Assembly: GCA_902791675.1 (NCBI GenBank) | Contig: CADAWW010000008.1 | Span: forward strand, 1 to 36,901 | Source: an uncultured Bacteroidales bacterium | Lineage (GTDB): Bacteria > Bacteroidota > Bacteroidia > Bacteroidales > Bacteroidaceae | DNA length: 36,901 bases | Direction: 5' to 3' | In this document: piece after piece, positions 35,399 through 36,901 of the stretch | Position numbering within the stretch: the first letter of the stretch is position 1 | How the letters are laid out: each line of letters starts with the position of its first letter | Position numbers and translations under genes: made by a program | Notes under the pieces: generated by a model | Databases searched by the model: none | Seen by the model: the letters and a program-made list of their open reading frames with translations, nothing else | What the model was told of the DNA's origin: nothing

Positions 35399-36901
35399 AT
35401 GGAGCAAATAGTTGTACCCTCATATAATCTGATTGTACAGGAAAGTATTCAAAAGTACTGGGACTGCGATTCCATGTCCGATTATGGATTGTTTACTTTC
35501 AAATATAAGGATGTAGCCGAGATTATCGAGAAGTTTCATATTCTCTATGCTGAGCTTGGCATAAAGAAAGGTGATAAGATTGCATTATGTGGTCGCAACC
35601 TGAGCCGTTGGGGTGCAGCTTTTTTCAGTGTTATCACATACGGTGCTGTAGCTGTGCCTATTCTACACGAGTTTCATCCTTCACAGGTTCATGATATAGT
35701 CAATCATAGCGAATCCCGTTTGCTTTTAGTGGGCGACAAGGTTTGGCCAGGTCTTACAGCAACTGAGATGCCCGACCTGGAGGGTATCATCTCTTTGGCT
35801 GACTATAGTGTACTCTCCAGTAATACAGAGAAGTTTGCTCAGGCATATGCTGCCGTCAATACTATTTATGCCCAGAAGTACCCCAATGGCATTCAACCTT
35901 CCGACCTACATTATCACAAAGACGAGGCTGAGGAATTAGCCATTATCAACTATACCAGCGGTACCACCAGTAATAGTAAGGGTGTCATGCTCCCCTATCG
36001 CGCTTTGTGGAGTAACTGTGATTTTGCCATTCATGTATATGGTGATATTATAAAACCAGGAGACAACGTACTTTCCATGCTTCCCATGGCCCACATGTAC
36101 GGAATGGCATTCGAGTTCACTTTCGAGTTCATCTCCTGCGTACACATCCATTTCCTTACCAAGATGGCCTCTCCCACAGTGTTGATGCAAGCCTTAGCCG
36201 AGGTGAAACCAATCATCCTAATTGTCGTTCCCCTCATTATAGAAAAGGTAGTCCGCAAGGCCGTTCTTCCCAAGATACAGACTCCCAAGATGCGTTTCCT
36301 CTTAAAGGTACCTATCGTCAACAGGATTATCAAACGTAAGATATGCGAAGGTCTTACCAAAGCCCTGGGTGGCAACTTCTACGAAGTGATTATCGGTGGA
36401 GCTGCTCTTAATCAGGAGATTGAGAAACTTTTACACGATATAGGTTTCCGTTATACTGTAGGTTATGGCGCTACAGAATGTGCACCGATCATTACTTACG
36501 AGGATTACAAGTATACGGTACTGGGCAGTTGTGGTAAGAACGTCATACATCAGGAACTGAAGATTCTCAGTCCTGACCCGCAAAATGTTCCTGGCGAGAT
36601 TCTCACACGTGGTCTTAACGTTATGCTGGGTTATTACAAGAACGAAGAAGCAACACAGGCCACCCTCGACAAAGACGGATGGTATCATACAGGCGATCTT
36701 GGCGTAATGGACAAGAAAGGTAATGTCTTTATCAAGGGTCGTAGCAAGAACATGCTGCTTGGAGCTAACGGACAGAATATCTATCCTGAAGAGATAGAAG
36801 ACAAGCTCAGCAACATGAAGATGGTTGCCGAATGTGTAGTTATTCAGAAGGGCGACAAGTTGGTCGGTTTGGTTTATCCCGATCAGGATCAGGTGCAGGC
36901 G
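35399..36901 (+). CDS. Long-chain fatty acid-CoA ligase (AMP-binding), cut by window edge
   Basis: The frame runs open to the window edge with 501 residues of a family usually near 550-600. It activates fatty acids with ATP to acyl-AMP and then to acyl-CoA at the membrane. Motifs in order: the P-loop YTSGTTSNSKGVML from residue 185, LPMAHMYGMAFEF near 223-235, IGGAALNQEIEKLLHDIG near 328-345, GYGATECAPI near 351-360, WYHTGDLGVMD near 427-437 and GRSKNMLLGANGQNIYPEEI from residue 447, the A8 hinge motif. The C-terminal domain is incomplete. The start is fixed by the promoter 27 bp upstream and the N-terminal MEQIVVPSYNLIVQESIQ. Confidence 0.93.
   Translation, partial: MEQIVVPSYNLIVQESIQKYWDCDSMSDYGLFTFKYKDVAEIIEKFHILYAELGIKKGDKIALCGRNLSRWGAAFFSVITYGAVAVPILHEFHPSQVHDIVNHSESRLLLVGDKVWPGLTATEMPDLEGIISLADYSVLSSNTEKFAQAYAAVNTIYAQKYPNGIQPSDLHYHKDEAEELAIINYTSGTTSNSKGVMLPYRALWSNCDFAIHVYGDIIKPGDNVLSMLPMAHMYGMAFEFTFEFISCVHIHFLTKMASPTVLMQALAEVKPIILIVVPLIIEKVVRKAVLPKIQTPKMRFLLKVPIVNRIIKRKICEGLTKALGGNFYEVIIGGAALNQEIEKLLHDIGFRYTVGYGATECAPIITYEDYKYTVLGSCGKNVIHQELKILSPDPQNVPGEILTRGLNVMLGYYKNEEATQATLDKDGWYHTGDLGVMDKKGNVFIKGRSKNMLLGANGQNIYPEEIEDKLSNMKMVAECVVIQKGDKLVGLVYPDQDQVQA

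Noticed and set aside
1..36901. CRISPR arrays, insertion sequences, phage genes, rRNA
   Set aside because: No regularly spaced repeats, transposase, integrase, capsid or rRNA sequence was recognised on either strand.

Overview
The window looks like chromosomal DNA of a Bacteroidales member, most probably Prevotellaceae (Prevotella in the broad sense). The evidence is the repeated TAnnTTTG -7 promoter box a short distance before many genes, the near absence of Shine-Dalgarno sequences, moderate GC content, and families typical of that group: PCMD, DUF4923, DUF4494, C10 peptidase with a C-terminal dockerin-like tail, class III fructose bisphosphatase and PPi-dependent phosphofructokinase. The genus is inferred from family content, not from a marker comparison. 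No phage, transposon, CRISPR array or rRNA was seen.

Layout. (1) 1-3157: the N-terminal half of class III fbp (minus strand, cut by the window edge), a secreted PCMD protein, and nspC (carboxynorspermidine decarboxylase). (2) 3173-3807: a tRNA cluster Gly-Leu-Leu-Gly with its own promoter and terminator. Its two tRNA-Gly genes lie in an almost perfect 134-bp duplication that carries extra copies of the tRNA 3' end. (3) 3812-5715, minus strand: an exported Arg/Gly/Ser-rich protein and ispE. (4) 5867-11471: an intact rseC-rnfBCDGEA operon for the ion-pumping ferredoxin:NAD+ oxidoreductase, followed by galE. (5) 12583-16626: a large secreted C10 cysteine peptidase, a small lipoprotein and a DUF2582 winged-helix protein. 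(6) 16734-18602, minus strand: a CinA C-terminal-type amidase and an exported Gfo/Idh/MocA oxidoreductase, divergent from dnaB (18786-20336). (7) 20417-28034, all minus strand: a YebC-family protein, pheT, a DUF4923 lipoprotein, an RluA-type pseudouridine synthase, a membrane-anchored GH25 lysozyme-like protein and a PPi-dependent phosphofructokinase. (8) 28233-35297, plus strand, tightly packed: a small helical protein, a PlsC-like acyltransferase, a large secreted Amidase_3/golvesin protein, an unknown 112-aa protein, a YgiQ radical SAM gene, a DUF4494 protein and a YggS-type PLP protein. (9) From 35399 to the edge: a long-chain acyl-CoA synthetase, preceded by a palindrome-rich promoter.

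Two housekeeping-type genes are broken as read. The phosphofructokinase has a 2-bp deletion near its 5' end (about 27974-27977). The ygiQ gene has an internal deletion with a frameshift near 33907-33912. Each could be a real mutation or a sequence/assembly error, and raw reads would decide.

I did not find a clear, wholly new multi-gene system. The least explained signals are the tRNA-Gly tail duplication, the TTTTGTGCAAAA/TTTGTGCACAAA site cluster before the acyl-CoA synthetase, the exported RG-rich protein, the large amidase with a golvesin-like insertion, and the two unrecognised small proteins in the 28-35 kb cluster.
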